DNA of 47,701 bases from CTSOIL-112 sp964293815 (GCA_964293815.1 CAXYYC010000018.1:1-47701), one strand, 5' to 3'. Numbered from the stretch's first letter, positions 6,499-15,795 are shown. The notes: a model not told the origin generated them from the sequence alone. Made by a program: numbers and translations.

Positions 6499-8934
6499 AT
6501 GCAATTTTCTGAAAATTGGTTACGAGAGTGGATTAATCCGGCGATTTCAACCGAGGCTTTGGCCGATGTGTTGACTATGGGCGGGCTGGAAGTCGAGGAA
6601 ATGGAGCCGGCGGCGCCAGCATTCTCGGGCGTGGTGGTCGGTGAAATCGTGGCGTGCGACAAGCACCCCGACGCGGATAAATTGAACGTTTGCCAAGTGA
6701 ATATTGGTCAAGCGGAATTGTTACAAATTGTCTGCGGCGCGCCGAACGCACGCGTGGGTATTCGTGTGCCGTGTGCGACGGTGGGCGCGGTGTTGCCCGG
6801 TGACTTTAAAATCAAAAATGCGAAACTGCGTGGCGTGGCTTCCAGCGGCATGTTGTGCTCGGCCAAAGAGTTGGGCATCAATCCGGATGCGTCGGGCTTG
6901 TATGAGTTATCAAGCGATGCCCCCGTTGGTGAAAATATCCGCGCGTATTTGAATTTGGACGACACGGTGTTCACCATCAAGCTCACGCCGAACCGCGCGG
7001 ATTGCTTGTCGGTGCGCGGTGTGGCGCGTGATGTGTGTGCTTTGGTGGGCGGTGAAAAAGCCGTGCCGTTGACGCCGTTGAAGGTTGAAGCGGTTGCGCC
7101 GAACTGCGACGCGACTTTACCGATTCGGATTGATGCGCCAGTGGCCTGCGGTCGCTTGACTGGTCGGGTGATTCGCAATCTGAATGCCGCCGCACCGACG
7201 CCGCGCTGGATGGTGGAGCGCTTGGAGCGCGCAGGGCATCGTTCGATTTCGGCGCTGGTGGATATCACCAATTATGTGATGTTAACGCTGGGTCAGCCGA
7301 TGCATGTGTATGATTTGGATCGCGTGCAGGGCACGTTGCACGCACGCATGGCGCGCGCGGGCGAAACGATTAAATTATTGAATGAGCAAACGCACGAGAT
7401 GCAGGATGATGTGCTGGTGATTGCTGATGATCACGGTGCACTGGGTATGGCGGGTGTGATGGGCAGTTGGGACAGTAAGGCCGAACTTACCACAAATAAT
7501 ATTTTCCTCGAATCGGCGTTTTTCGCACCTGAAGTGATTCAGGGTAAAACGCGCCGTTATAAATTCACCTCAGACGCGGCGCATCGCTTTGAGCGCGGCG
7601 TGGATTTTATGGGGCAGGTGGAGGCGCTGGAATACGCGACTGCGCTGGTTCAGCAGATTTGTGGCGGTGCGGATGTGCAGATTGGCCCCGTGTCCGAAGT
7701 CGTCGGACAATTGCCGAAACGTGAAAAAGTGTCGATGCGTGTGGTGCGTGCGTGTAAGGTGATTGGCGTGGACATTCCGACTGAGCAGATGGTGGCGGAT
7801 TTGTCGCGTTTGCAATTGGCTGTTGAACGTGAGCAGACGCCGAGTGGTGAGGTATTGCATGTGCAAGCACCGTCGTATCGCTTTGACATGGCGATTGAAG
7901 AGGATTTGATCGAAGAGGTCGTGCGTCTGTTCGGTTACAACAACATTCCGACCGATGCGCCGATTGCGCGTTTGACGGTTTTGGATGTGCCGGAGGGCGT
8001 GCGTGCGGCGGATGAGGTGCGCGATGCGCTGGTGGCGATGGATTATCAAGAGGTGGTGAATTACAGTTTCGTCGATCGTGCATTGGAGCAGGATTTTGCT
8101 TTGCCGAACAGTGATGCAATTGAGTTGCTCAACCCGATTGCCAGTTCGTTGGCGGTGATGCGCACGCAGTTGATTGGCTCGCTGGTACACAATCTGAGAA
8201 CCAATTTGGCGCGCTCGCAAAGCCGTGTTCGAGTGTTTGAAATCGCGAAAGTATTTCACCGTGATGCGCGTGTGGCGGCGACCGAGGCGACTGTGCCAAA
8301 TATCGCGCAGCCATTGCGCTTGGCGGGCTTGGCGTATGGTTCGGCGTTGCCAGAGCAGTGGAGCGCGAAAACCACGGATGTGGATTTTTATGATGTGAAA
8401 GGCGATTTGGAACGCTTGTTCGCACCGGCGGTGTTGCGTTTTGAAGCATTTGAGCATCCGGCTGCGCATCCGGGACGTTGTGCCAAAGTATGGCTCGACG
8501 GCAAGGACATTGGCTGGTTGGGGCAAATGCACCCGCGTTTGCAGCAAGTGTATGATTTGCCGCGCGCACCGATGCTATTTGAACTGGACGCGCAGGCGGT
8601 GTTTGCCCGTCAAATTCCTGTTGCCCAAACGGTATCCAAGCAACAAGTTGTCACACGCGATTTGGCGATTATCGTGAAACGTGATATATTAGCGCAACAA
8701 ATTCAAGAACTTATCGATAATTTGCGTCAAAGCAGTGCGGCGTGTGCGATTATCCAATCGGTGGAATTGTTCGATGTGTATCAAGGCGAGCGCGTTGCCG
8801 ATGACGAGAAAAGCATGGCGTATCGCGTACAATTACAAGAGATGAATAATACCTTGCAGGACGCGCAAATTGAGCAAGTGATGGCGCAGGTGCTCCATGA
8901 ATTACAAAGCAAGTTGGGCGCGCGTTTGCGATAA
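6499..8934 (+). CDS. pheT: Phenylalanine--tRNA ligase beta subunit
   Basis: The large beta subunit of PheRS, 811 residues, a normal bacterial length. It has an N-terminal helix, then an EMAP/OB-type tRNA-binding domain (about 39-148, with HPDADKLNVC and LRGVASSGMLCS). The B3/B4 editing domain that clears mischarged Tyr follows, then B5, a catalytic-like core and the C-terminal FDX-ACB anticodon-binding domain (about 715-811). The start ATG is followed by the family opening MQFSENWLREW. It is separated from pheS but keeps its usual downstream partner ihfA, 33 nt away. Confidence 0.98.
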   Translation: MQFSENWLREWINPAISTEALADVLTMGGLEVEEMEPAAPAFSGVVVGEIVACDKHPDADKLNVCQVNIGQAELLQIVCGAPNARVGIRVPCATVGAVLPGDFKIKNAKLRGVASSGMLCSAKELGINPDASGLYELSSDAPVGENIRAYLNLDDTVFTIKLTPNRADCLSVRGVARDVCALVGGEKAVPLTPLKVEAVAPNCDATLPIRIDAPVACGRLTGRVIRNLNAAAPTPRWMVERLERAGHRSISALVDITNYVMLTLGQPMHVYDLDRVQGTLHARMARAGETIKLLNEQTHEMQDDVLVIADDHGALGMAGVMGSWDSKAELTTNNIFLESAFFAPEVIQGKTRRYKFTSDAAHRFERGVDFMGQVEALEYATALVQQICGGADVQIGPVSEVVGQLPKREKVSMRVVRACKVIGVDIPTEQMVADLSRLQLAVEREQTPSGEVLHVQAPSYRFDMAIEEDLIEEVVRLFGYNNIPTDAPIARLTVLDVPEGVRAADEVRDALVAMDYQEVVNYSFVDRALEQDFALPNSDAIELLNPIASSLAVMRTQLIGSLVHNLRTNLARSQSRVRVFEIAKVFHRDARVAATEATVPNIAQPLRLAGLAYGSALPEQWSAKTTDVDFYDVKGDLERLFAPAVLRFEAFEHPAAHPGRCAKVWLDGKDIGWLGQMHPRLQQVYDLPRAPMLFELDAQAVFARQIPVAQTVSKQQVVTRDLAIIVKRDILAQQIQELIDNLRQSSAACAIIQSVELFDVYQGERVADDEKSMAYRVQLQEMNNTLQDAQIEQVMAQVLHELQSKLGARLR

Positions 8935-8967
8935 ACTTTTTATAAATACAATCAAGCAGGATGCAGT

Positions 8968-9348
8968 ATGAACCAAGACGATAAACTGATTTTAGACACG
9001 CCCAACGAACTGATCGAGGAGGCCAAAACCGAGGATGGCTCGTTCACGCTCACCAAAGCTGAATTGGCGGAACTACTGTTCGCGCAAGTGGGCTTGAACA
9101 AACGTGAAGCCAAAGAAATGGTCGAAGCATTTTTCGAAGAAATCCGCATCGGTTTGGAAGCAGGCGATGTGGTCAAACTGTCCGGTTTTGGCAATTTTTC
9201 CGTGCGTGACAAAGCCTCGCGCCCTGGTCGTAATCCAAAAACCGGCGAAGTTGTACCCATCAGTGCGCGCCGCGTGGTGAGCTTTCATGCCAGCCAAAAG
9301 CTCAAAGAGCAGGTTGAAAAATCGGGTGCGGTGGGCGTGAACGCATAA
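8968..9348 (+). CDS. ihfA: Integration host factor alpha subunit
   Basis: A nucleoid DNA-bending protein that works as a heterodimer with IHF-beta. The core from LTKAELAELLF to the C terminus matches IhfA, including GDVVKLSGFGNFSVRDKASR, the DNA-intercalating arm RPGRNPKTGE and SARRVVSFHASQKLK. An N-terminal extension of about 26 acidic residues precedes the core, as in other betaproteobacterial IhfA. AGGA sits before the ATG. The gene follows pheT by 33 nt, as in the conserved pheT-ihfA operon. Confidence 0.96.
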   Translation: MNQDDKLILDTPNELIEEAKTEDGSFTLTKAELAELLFAQVGLNKREAKEMVEAFFEEIRIGLEAGDVVKLSGFGNFSVRDKASRPGRNPKTGEVVPISARRVVSFHASQKLKEQVEKSGAVGVNA

Positions 9349-9460
9349 ATTGCCTCGTCAATAAAGACGGTTTTACGCCCCAGCAACACATTGATTGTGT
9401 ACAATAATACCGAACCGTGTCACCTGAGCGCATTCCTCGCGCGACACCCATAGGATAATC

Positions 9461-10000
9461 ATGACGCAACCCCAAGGCTACGTGCTCACCCGCGATCTGC
9501 CGCCGATTCCGGCCAAGCGCTACTTCACCATCGGTGAGGTTAGCCAGCTGTGTGACGTGCGCTCGTATGTGTTGCGCTATTGGGAACAGGAGTTCGTGCA
9601 GTTACGGCCAATGAAACGCCGTGGCAACCGCCGTTATTACCAATTACACGAAGTGCAATTGGTACGCAAAATTCGCGAACTGCTGTATGAGCAAGGCTTC
9701 ACCATCGCGGGTGCGCGTTTGCAATTGGAGCAAAAAGCCGCCGAAGATGTGATGTCGTTTGAATTGTCACCGCCCAATGTGGCGACCTCTGCGTCGAAGG
9801 GCGTAGCCAAAACCGAACACGCCTCAGCGCAAGCGACAGCGGATATGACCTCGGGTTCAAGCCCACACATTGAGCACATTGCCCATGTGGCACACGATAC
9901 GCCCGCGCCCACACAAGCATGGATAGAGCCAGCGGATGTGTCCGATATGAATGGCGTGCTGGCGGAATTGCGCGCGATCAGCGCCTTGCTGCGCGGATAA
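9461..10000 (+). CDS. MerR-family transcriptional regulator
   Basis: A 179-residue protein whose N-terminal winged helix-turn-helix (about 20-90) has the MerR signature YFTIGEVSQLCDVRSYVLRYWE, with RRGNRRYYQLHEVQLV in the wing. The dimerisation helix QGFTIAGARLQLEQKA follows. The C-terminal half is Ala/Thr/Ser-rich and lacks the Cys pattern of metal-sensing MerR proteins, so the effector is unknown. It ends in a hydrophobic helix (MNGVLAELRAISALLRG). AGGA precedes the ATG. This gene conventionally follows ihfA in betaproteobacteria. The tRNA-Pro gene often found next is absent here. Confidence 0.93.
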   Translation: MTQPQGYVLTRDLPPIPAKRYFTIGEVSQLCDVRSYVLRYWEQEFVQLRPMKRRGNRRYYQLHEVQLVRKIRELLYEQGFTIAGARLQLEQKAAEDVMSFELSPPNVATSASKGVAKTEHASAQATADMTSGSSPHIEHIAHVAHDTPAPTQAWIEPADVSDMNGVLAELRAISALLRG

Positions 10001-10307
10001 GCACGCGCCATGCTGTTGCCTAACAGCCCATTGATACCCATTGATGCCCATTGATACCTTTATTGGCCTCATCGGATTCGCTTGAAATGTCGTTCAAGGC
10101 GTTGTTCAAGGCTTCATTCGAGTGATAGAGAAAACCTTCAATAATTCGATAGTGAAGCTTGGTGCTATTTGTTTTCATATAAATTTTGCGCGGGTTTACT
10201 GCTCAAAATCTCTGTTGCAACAAGTCTAAATTAGGGTTTTACCTTTTAACTATAAAAGTGCGATGCACGCCACCGCCAGCATACTAAGCAAACGAGAGAA
10301 ACAACGG
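10001..10307. other. Intergenic region with a 3 x 10-bp tandem repeat
   Basis: CCCATTGATA, CCCATTGATG and CCCATTGATA stand in tandem at 10027-10056. The rest (10060-10260) is AT-rich with no convincing terminator and no tRNA. An in-frame ATG for the next gene occurs at 10263 but lacks a ribosome site. The promoter of the HAD gene presumably lies here, but I cannot point to a strong -35/-10 pair. Confidence 0.6.
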
Positions 10308-11027
10308 ATGTCTCATTCATCACACCATTCATTGCACCATCCATCCGGCGAGTCCAGCCCAATAGAGCCGCCATTCGCGCACAGTCAACTGATTATTTTC
10401 GATTGGGATGGTACGCTATTTGACTCCACCGCCATGATTTCTCAGAGTCTGTGTCGCGCTGCGAGCGAGTTGGGGCTGGGCGAATACACCAAGCAACAGG
10501 CGCAGCAGCTCATTGGTTTGGGCTTCGCCGAGGCAGCCAATGCCTTGGTGGGGCGAACCTTGTCTGATAGCGACATGCAGGCGTTTATGGCGCGCTATCG
10601 TCAATACTACTTTACTGCCGAGTTGGATGTCAGTTTGTACGACGGCGTGTGGTCGCTATTGGACGCATTGCATGCGCAAAATCGCTATATGGCGGTGGCT
10701 ACGGGTAAATCGCGCATGGGGCTGAATCATGTGTTTGAATCGCGTCCCGAGTTGAAACAACTGTTCATCGCTACGAGAACTGCCGATCAAACCGCATCCA
10801 AGCCGCATCCAATGATGCTGCATGAGATTTTAGAGGAATTGGATGTGCCCGTTGAGTCTGCCGTGATGATCGGCGATACCAGCTATGACATTGATATGGC
10901 GCGCAACGCGCACATGAGCAGCGTTGCCGTGACCTATGGGGCGCATGATTACCGTCACTTACTGACGTGCAAGCCGAGTGCTGTGGCGCACAGTGTTGAG
11001 GAGCTGGGGCGCTTGTTGATGGCTTGA
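10308..11027 (+). CDS. HAD-superfamily hydrolase (phosphoglycolate phosphatase-like)
   Basis: A cytoplasmic phosphatase of the Gph/HAD-IA type. From ATG 10308 it has 239 residues: motif I DWDGTLFDS (nucleophile D32, acid D34), a helical cap domain, motif II VATGKS, the motif III Lys in ASKPHP and motif IV MIGDTSYDIDMA. The N terminus is unusually rich in His and Ser (SHSSHHSLHHPS). The start is uncertain: 10308 follows a GAGAG sequence, while ATG 10263 would add 15 residues. The substrate cannot be fixed from sequence; phosphoglycolate or another small phosphate ester is likely. It is followed by a strong terminator. Confidence 0.9.
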   Translation: MSHSSHHSLHHPSGESSPIEPPFAHSQLIIFDWDGTLFDSTAMISQSLCRAASELGLGEYTKQQAQQLIGLGFAEAANALVGRTLSDSDMQAFMARYRQYYFTAELDVSLYDGVWSLLDALHAQNRYMAVATGKSRMGLNHVFESRPELKQLFIATRTADQTASKPHPMMLHEILEELDVPVESAVMIGDTSYDIDMARNAHMSSVAVTYGAHDYRHLLTCKPSAVAHSVEELGRLLMA

Positions 11028-11100
11028 GGTTGTTAGGTCTGTATGTCTGTTTAAGTGTGTCGGACTGGTGTTTGTACATTATTCCAACGAGGTTTCTTAA

Positions 11101-11126
11101 AAATCCCGCCATTGAGCGGGATTTTT
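11101..11126 (+). terminator. Intrinsic terminator after the HAD gene
   Basis: AAATCCCGC (11101-11109) pairs perfectly with GCGGGATTT (11116-11124) across CATTGA, followed by further Ts to 11126. It closes the HAD transcription unit. Confidence 0.88.
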
Positions 11127-11489
11127 GTGAATTGCGTTTATGGACGCGCATTGTCTCAATCTGTACCGTAGTTTTTTATGAAAATGTCTCCAATTTTTAA
11201 AAAACTTTCATAAATGATGAAAAAATAAAAAAACATTTGAAAAAAAAGAACGAGTGTGCTATTTTTCTGGTTGATGCTGATGTCTGAATCATCGCTCGGG
11301 GTGCTTCCTAATATTTTTACTTAGCCTTGAGCGCGAGGTTCTCAGAATATCTGCAAAAATGCGTATAATGCATCTGAGATTTTGTGAGGGGTTGATGGCT
11401 GATGAAACAGCCGGATGACCGCTTGTTCGATCCAAAACGGCCATCGTCGATGGCTTGATTTTATAGATTCCTATTGATGGGGGCGAAAT
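11127..11489 (+). promoter_or_regulatory. AT-rich intergenic region with the etfBA promoter
   Basis: There is no gene in this stretch. It contains A/T-runs (11175-11250) that may be curved DNA or an UP-element, and a consensus -10 TATAAT at 11364-11369. I see no good -35 at 16-18 bp. The 120-nt leader after it holds GGCCATCG...CGATGGC, a short hairpin near 11442-11456. The etfB start has GGGGGCG just upstream. Confidence 0.45.
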
Positions 11490-12242
11490 ATGAAAGTTTT
11501 AGTACCAGTCAAACGCGTGGTTGACTACAACGTTTCGGTTCGTGTGAAGGCCGATGGTTCGGATGTGGACATTGCGAATGTCAAAATGTCGATGAATCCG
11601 TTTGATGAAATCGCGATGGAAGAAGCCGTGCGCTTGAAAGAAGCAGGCGTGGCGACTGAAATCGTGGCGGTTTCTGCGGGTGTGGCGCAATGTCAGGAAA
11701 CCTTGCGCAGTGCGCTGGCGTTGGGCGCGGATCGCGCTATTTTGATCGAAACCAACGAGCAGTTACAGCCTTTGGCTGTGGCGAAATTATTGGCCGCGGT
11801 TGCGAAACAAGAAAATCCATCGCTGATCATCATGGGCAAACAGGCGATTGACGACGATGCGAACCAAACCGGTCAAATGTTGGCCGGCTTGATGGACATT
11901 CCACAAGCAACTTTTGCATCCAAAGTGGTCGTTGCGGATGGTAAAGCAACGGTGACGCGCGAAGTGGACGGTGGTTTGGAAACTATCAGCATGAGTTTGC
12001 CGGCGGTTGTGACCGCAGATTTGCGTTTGAACGAGCCGCGCTACGCGACTTTGCCGAATATCATGAAAGCGAAGAAAAAACCGTTGGATACCACGACGCC
12101 GGACGCTTTGGGCGTTGATGTTGCGCCGCGTTTGAAAACCCTCAAAGTATCTGAACCGCCAGTGCGCAGCGCCGGTGTGATCGTGCCGGATGTCGCAACT
12201 CTGGTTGAAAAATTGCGCAACGAAGCCAAAGTGCTGGGTTGA
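11490..12242 (+). CDS. etfB: Electron transfer flavoprotein beta subunit
   Basis: A 250-residue ETF-beta, opening MKVLVPVKRVVDYNVSVRVK, with the family segments MNPFDEIAMEEAVRLKE and GKQAIDDDANQTGQMLAG. The AMP-binding/recognition part near VTADLRLNEPRYATLPNIMKAKKK includes the Leu-containing recognition loop. ETF accepts electrons from acyl-CoA dehydrogenases and passes them to ETF:quinone oxidoreductase. etfA follows 31 nt later and an acyl-CoA dehydrogenase lies just downstream, so partner and donor are encoded together. Confidence 0.97.
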   Translation: MKVLVPVKRVVDYNVSVRVKADGSDVDIANVKMSMNPFDEIAMEEAVRLKEAGVATEIVAVSAGVAQCQETLRSALALGADRAILIETNEQLQPLAVAKLLAAVAKQENPSLIIMGKQAIDDDANQTGQMLAGLMDIPQATFASKVVVADGKATVTREVDGGLETISMSLPAVVTADLRLNEPRYATLPNIMKAKKKPLDTTTPDALGVDVAPRLKTLKVSEPPVRSAGVIVPDVATLVEKLRNEAKVLG

Positions 12243-12273
12243 TTGTCAACGGAATGAATCAAGGAGAATAAAC

Positions 12274-13203
12274 ATGAGTATTTTAGTGATTGCAGAACAC
12301 GACAATCAATCGCTCAAAGGCGCGACGCTGAACGCCGTGACCGCAGCAGCGAAAATCGGTGGTGATATTCACGTCGCGGTGATCGGCAGTGGTGTTGGCG
12401 CCGTGGCGCAAGCCGCGGCAGCGGTTGCTGGCGTGAGCAAAGTATTGACGTTTGATGATGCTGCTTTGACCGAGCAGACTTCAGAAGCCGTTGCGGCGCA
12501 AATTTTGAGCGTAGCGGGTAATTACAGTCACATCGTCGCATCGGCGACTTCGATGGCGAAAAGTGTTTTGCCGCGTGTGGCTGCGAAATTGGATGTGGCG
12601 CAAATTTCTGAAATCGTTGCGGTTGAATCAGCAGACACCTTTGTGCGTCCAGTATACGCGGGCAATGTGATGGCGACTGTTCAGTCAGTCGATTCAGTCA
12701 AAGTCATCACCGTACGTACAACGGGCTTTGATGCGGCAGCAGCCAGCGGCGGTTCGGCAGCGGTAGAAGCGCAAGCGGTGCAAGCGGCAGGCAACGGCGC
12801 AACATTTATTTCACGCGAAGTGGCTAAATCGGATCGTCCTGAGTTGACCTCGGCGAAAATCGTGGTATCGGGTGGTCGCGGCTTGGGCAGCGCAGACAAC
12901 TTCAAAATCATCGAAACTCTGGCAGACAAACTCAACGCGGCAATGGGTGCATCACGCGCTGCGGTGGATGCGGGTTTTGTGGCCAATGATTTGCAAGTCG
13001 GTCAAACCGGTAAAATCGTTGCGCCGCAGTTGTACATTGCGGTCGGTATTTCCGGCGCGATTCAGCACCAAGCGGGCATGAAGGATTCCAAAGTCATCGT
13101 GGCGATCAATAAAGATCCAGACGCGCCGATTTTCCAAATCGCGGATTACGGCATTGTCGGTGATTTGTTTGAAATCGTACCGCAGTTGACCGCGGCGGTT
13201 TGA
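12274..13203 (+). CDS. etfA: Electron transfer flavoprotein alpha subunit
   Basis: A 309-residue ETF-alpha. The ATG at 12274 is preceded by AAGGAG and gives the standard opening MSILVIAEHDN. The C-terminal FAD-binding domain is well preserved: GGRGLGSADNFKIIETLAD, ASRAAVDAGF, QVGQTGKIVAPQLYIAVGIS, GAIQHQAGM and INKDPDAPIFQIADYGIVGD. It forms a heterodimer with EtfB from the adjacent gene. A terminator follows, separating etfBA from the acyl-CoA dehydrogenase gene. Confidence 0.97.
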   Translation: MSILVIAEHDNQSLKGATLNAVTAAAKIGGDIHVAVIGSGVGAVAQAAAAVAGVSKVLTFDDAALTEQTSEAVAAQILSVAGNYSHIVASATSMAKSVLPRVAAKLDVAQISEIVAVESADTFVRPVYAGNVMATVQSVDSVKVITVRTTGFDAAAASGGSAAVEAQAVQAAGNGATFISREVAKSDRPELTSAKIVVSGGRGLGSADNFKIIETLADKLNAAMGASRAAVDAGFVANDLQVGQTGKIVAPQLYIAVGISGAIQHQAGMKDSKVIVAINKDPDAPIFQIADYGIVGDLFEIVPQLTAAV

Positions 13204-13248
13204 TGGCCGAATGATCCCACAAATCACATAAAGCAAAATACATCAAAC

Positions 13249-13282
13249 AAGTCCAGTGGCCGACATGGCGCTGGACTTTTTT
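13249..13282 (+). terminator. Intrinsic terminator after etfA
   Basis: AAGTCCAG (13249-13256) pairs with CTGGACTT (13271-13278), followed by further Ts. A second hairpin, AGCCATT/AATGGCT (about 13292-13313), has no T-tract and lies in the leader of the next gene. Confidence 0.78.
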
Positions 13283-13371
13283 AAAACAGCGGAGCCATTA
13301 ATCCATAAATGGCTGATTGAATGACGAAAAAGTATTTGTTACTTGTTGCACATTTTTAAAAAGGTTGAATC

Positions 13372-15162
13372 ATGAGCTACATCGCGCCCCAAAAAGATAT
13401 GTTGTTTGCCTTGGAACACATTGCCCAGATGCCGCAAATCATGCAGGATACGGCGATGGATTTGGATATGGAGACCGTCGCGGGGATTTTGGATGAGGCG
13501 GCGAAAATCAATCAGGACGTCATTGCGCCGACCAACCGCGTGGGCGACGAGCAGCCGTCATTCCTGAAGGATGGCAAAGTGACCACCAGCCCAGGTTTTA
13601 AAGCGGCGTTTGAACAATACGTTCAAGGTGGCTGGCAAGGTTTGTCCCACCCCGAAGAGGTCGGCGGGCAAGATTTGCCTAAACTGATCGCGACCGCGTG
13701 CAATGAGATGATCAATGGCGCGAATACCTCGTTTGGCCTGTGTCCGTTGCTGACCGATGGCGCGATTGAAGCGGTCTTAACTGCTGGTAGTGACGCGCAA
13801 AAGCAAACCTATATTCCACGCCTGATTTCGGGCGAATGGACCGGCACGATGAACTTGACCGAGCCGCAATCGGGTTCGGATTTGGCCTTGATTCGTTCAC
13901 GCGCCGAACCACAGGCCGATGGCCGCTACAAAATTTTTGGCACCAAAATTTTCATTACCTTCGGCGATCATGATTACACCGACAACATCATGCATCTCGT
14001 GCTCGCACGCACGCCGAATGCGCCCGAAGGCATCAAAGGCATTTCCTTATTCATCGTGCCGAAATTTTTGATTAACGAAGACGGCAGTTTGGGTGCTGCG
14101 AACGATGTACAAACCCTGTCGTTGGAGCACAAACTCGGCATCAAAGCCAGTCCGACAGCGGTGTTGCAATTCGGTGACAACGGCGGCGCGCTGGGTGAAT
14201 TGGTCGGTGAAGAAAATCGCGGCCTCGAATACATGTTCATCATGATGAATGCGGCGCGTTTCGGCGTTGGTGTGCAGGGCATTGGCATTATGGAGCGTGC
14301 GTACCAAAAAGCGTTGCAATACGCCAAAGAGCGCGTGCAAAGCCGTCCGGTGGATGGCTCGGCGCGTGAGGCCGTGGCGATCATTCACCACCCTGATGTC
14401 AAACGCATGTTGCTCACCATGAAATCGACGGTGGAAGCCTGCCGTGCAATGGCTTTGCATACGGCGGGTCTGAACGATGTGGCGCATCGCCACGCGGATG
14501 CGCAGGTGCGTGCGCAAGCGCAAGCACAGTTTGAGTTTATGGTTCCGCTGGTCAAAGGCTATTCGACCGAACAATCGATTGACATGGCCAGCCTCGGCGT
14601 TCAGGTGCACGGTGGCATGGGCTTTATCGAAGAAACCGGCGCGGCACAATACTACCGCGATGCGCGTATTTTGACGATTTACGAAGGCACCACCGCGATT
14701 CAGGCCAATGACTTGATCGGGCGCAAAACCGCGCGTGATGGCGGCGCGGTGGCGGAACAGTTTGCCCAGCAAATTGATGCGACCGTGGCGCAATTACAGG
14801 CCAGCGCGCACGACGCACTCAAAGCCTTGGCACAGCCGCTGGCGCAAGCGAATGCAACGTTGCGCGAAGTGGTGGCGTTTGTCTTAGCGAATGTTAAAAC
14901 CGCGCCGAATAACGTCTTTGCCGGTTCGGTGCTGTACCTCAAGTTGGCGGGCTTGGTCGTGAGTGCGTGGCACAGCGCGCGCGCGGCATTGGCGGCGCAG
15001 GCGCAATTGGATGCGGGCAATAACGACACGGTGTTTTTGAACAGTAAAGTACAGACTTCCGCGTTTTATATCCAAGCTTTATTGCCGCAAGCGCAGGCTT
15101 TGGCGCAGGCGATATTCCACGCAGGTGAAGGCGCGGGTAATTTTGACGTGGCGCAGTTCTAA
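13372..15162 (+). CDS. Acyl-CoA dehydrogenase (long, about 600-residue type)
   Basis: An FAD enzyme introducing a 2,3 double bond into an acyl-CoA and donating electrons to ETF. The 596 residues comprise a short N-terminal extension (MSYIAPQKDMLFALEHI), the N-terminal helical domain, and the middle beta domain with MNLTEPQSGSDLALIRSRA and KIFGTKIFITFGDHDY. The C-terminal helical domain has QVHGGMGFIEETGAAQYYRDARI and the catalytic Glu in IYEGTTAIQ. A final domain of about 120 residues is typical of this long subfamily, which includes DmdC-type methylmercaptopropionyl-CoA dehydrogenases. The substrate cannot be assigned. It lies just downstream of etfBA. Confidence 0.95.
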   Translation: MSYIAPQKDMLFALEHIAQMPQIMQDTAMDLDMETVAGILDEAAKINQDVIAPTNRVGDEQPSFLKDGKVTTSPGFKAAFEQYVQGGWQGLSHPEEVGGQDLPKLIATACNEMINGANTSFGLCPLLTDGAIEAVLTAGSDAQKQTYIPRLISGEWTGTMNLTEPQSGSDLALIRSRAEPQADGRYKIFGTKIFITFGDHDYTDNIMHLVLARTPNAPEGIKGISLFIVPKFLINEDGSLGAANDVQTLSLEHKLGIKASPTAVLQFGDNGGALGELVGEENRGLEYMFIMMNAARFGVGVQGIGIMERAYQKALQYAKERVQSRPVDGSAREAVAIIHHPDVKRMLLTMKSTVEACRAMALHTAGLNDVAHRHADAQVRAQAQAQFEFMVPLVKGYSTEQSIDMASLGVQVHGGMGFIEETGAAQYYRDARILTIYEGTTAIQANDLIGRKTARDGGAVAEQFAQQIDATVAQLQASAHDALKALAQPLAQANATLREVVAFVLANVKTAPNNVFAGSVLYLKLAGLVVSAWHSARAALAAQAQLDAGNNDTVFLNSKVQTSAFYIQALLPQAQALAQAIFHAGEGAGNFDVAQF

Positions 15163-15207
15163 ATATGCCATTGACCGCATAGACGTCGCTGTGCGAGGGT
15201 AAAAGCA

Positions 15208-15240
15208 AAGCAAGCATCCAGATGGATGCTTGCTTTTTTT
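15208..15240. terminator. Terminator shared by the acyl-CoA dehydrogenase and frmR genes
   Basis: AAGCAAGCATCC (15208-15219) pairs perfectly with GGATGCTTGCTT (15224-15235) across AGAT and runs into Ts on the + strand. A few As on the 5' side allow weaker termination of the convergent gene on the other strand. Confidence 0.85.
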
Positions 15241-15285
15241 GTGAGTGACGGGCAAAAACCGCGCGTCGATGAGCTTATCGATAGT

Positions 15286-15588
15286 TTATTTGAGGTAGGA
15301 ACGAATCAGCGTTACGGCCTCGTCAATGGTGTTGTGGATGCGTTCGTGCTCGGGATCCGAGCTGATGGCGGCTACCGAGCAATCGGCGTGACCAAAGGTT
15401 TCCAATAAATGACCTTCGAGCACGTCGGCCATCAAGCCATTGATGGCGCCGCGCATAGCGGCTAATTGTTGCAGCATTGGGCCGCATTGAACGCCATCGG
15501 CAACGGCGCGCTCCAACGCTTCTGCTTGGCCTTTGATGCGACGTAGGCGAGTAATAGCGCGTTTTTTATCTTCTATCGAATGGGGCAT
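15286..15588 (-). CDS. frmR: FrmR/RcnR-type metal or formaldehyde-sensing repressor
   Basis: A 100-residue all-helical DUF156 repressor opening MPHSIEDKKRAITRLRRIKGQ. It has C35 (VQCGP) and H60 (LEGH) but Thr at position 64. The Pro2, Cys35, His60, Thr64 pattern and ETF-x4-C fit FrmR rather than CsoR or RcnR. FrmR proteins release DNA when formaldehyde crosslinks Pro2 to Cys35. An insertion near residues 74-84 (ISSDPEHERIH) lengthens the last loop. It stands alone: no frmA/frmB formaldehyde-detoxification genes are adjacent, so its target may be elsewhere. Its own promoter must lie in the AT-rich 15589-15790. Confidence 0.88.
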   Translation of the reverse strand: MPHSIEDKKRAITRLRRIKGQAEALERAVADGVQCGPMLQQLAAMRGAINGLMADVLEGHLLETFGHADCSVAAISSDPEHERIHNTIDEAVTLIRSYLK

Positions 15589-15795
15589 GATTGTGTTCGC
15601 TTAGTTGGTGTGAAATGTAATAATGAGTAAAAATGACGTTGGATAATTAACTTGTGTCACTGTCACTGTGCTTAATGCGAATAAGTATATTGTTTATTGC
15701 GACAGTTCGCAATTGAATACCCGAAAAAAATCAAACGAGCGTACTTTTAGGTGGCTTTGACGGGTTTTAAATGCTCATTGAGCGAATCAAATGAA

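Noticed and set aside
7570..8547. A 325-residue open frame on the minus strand opposite pheT
   Set aside because: It is a shadow of pheT: Arg/His/Gln-rich low-complexity composition, no ribosome site, no recognisable motifs and fully overlapped by a certain gene.
14047..14793. A 248-residue minus-strand frame opposite the acyl-CoA dehydrogenase gene
   Set aside because: Arg/His-rich mirror of coding sequence with no start signal and no family match.
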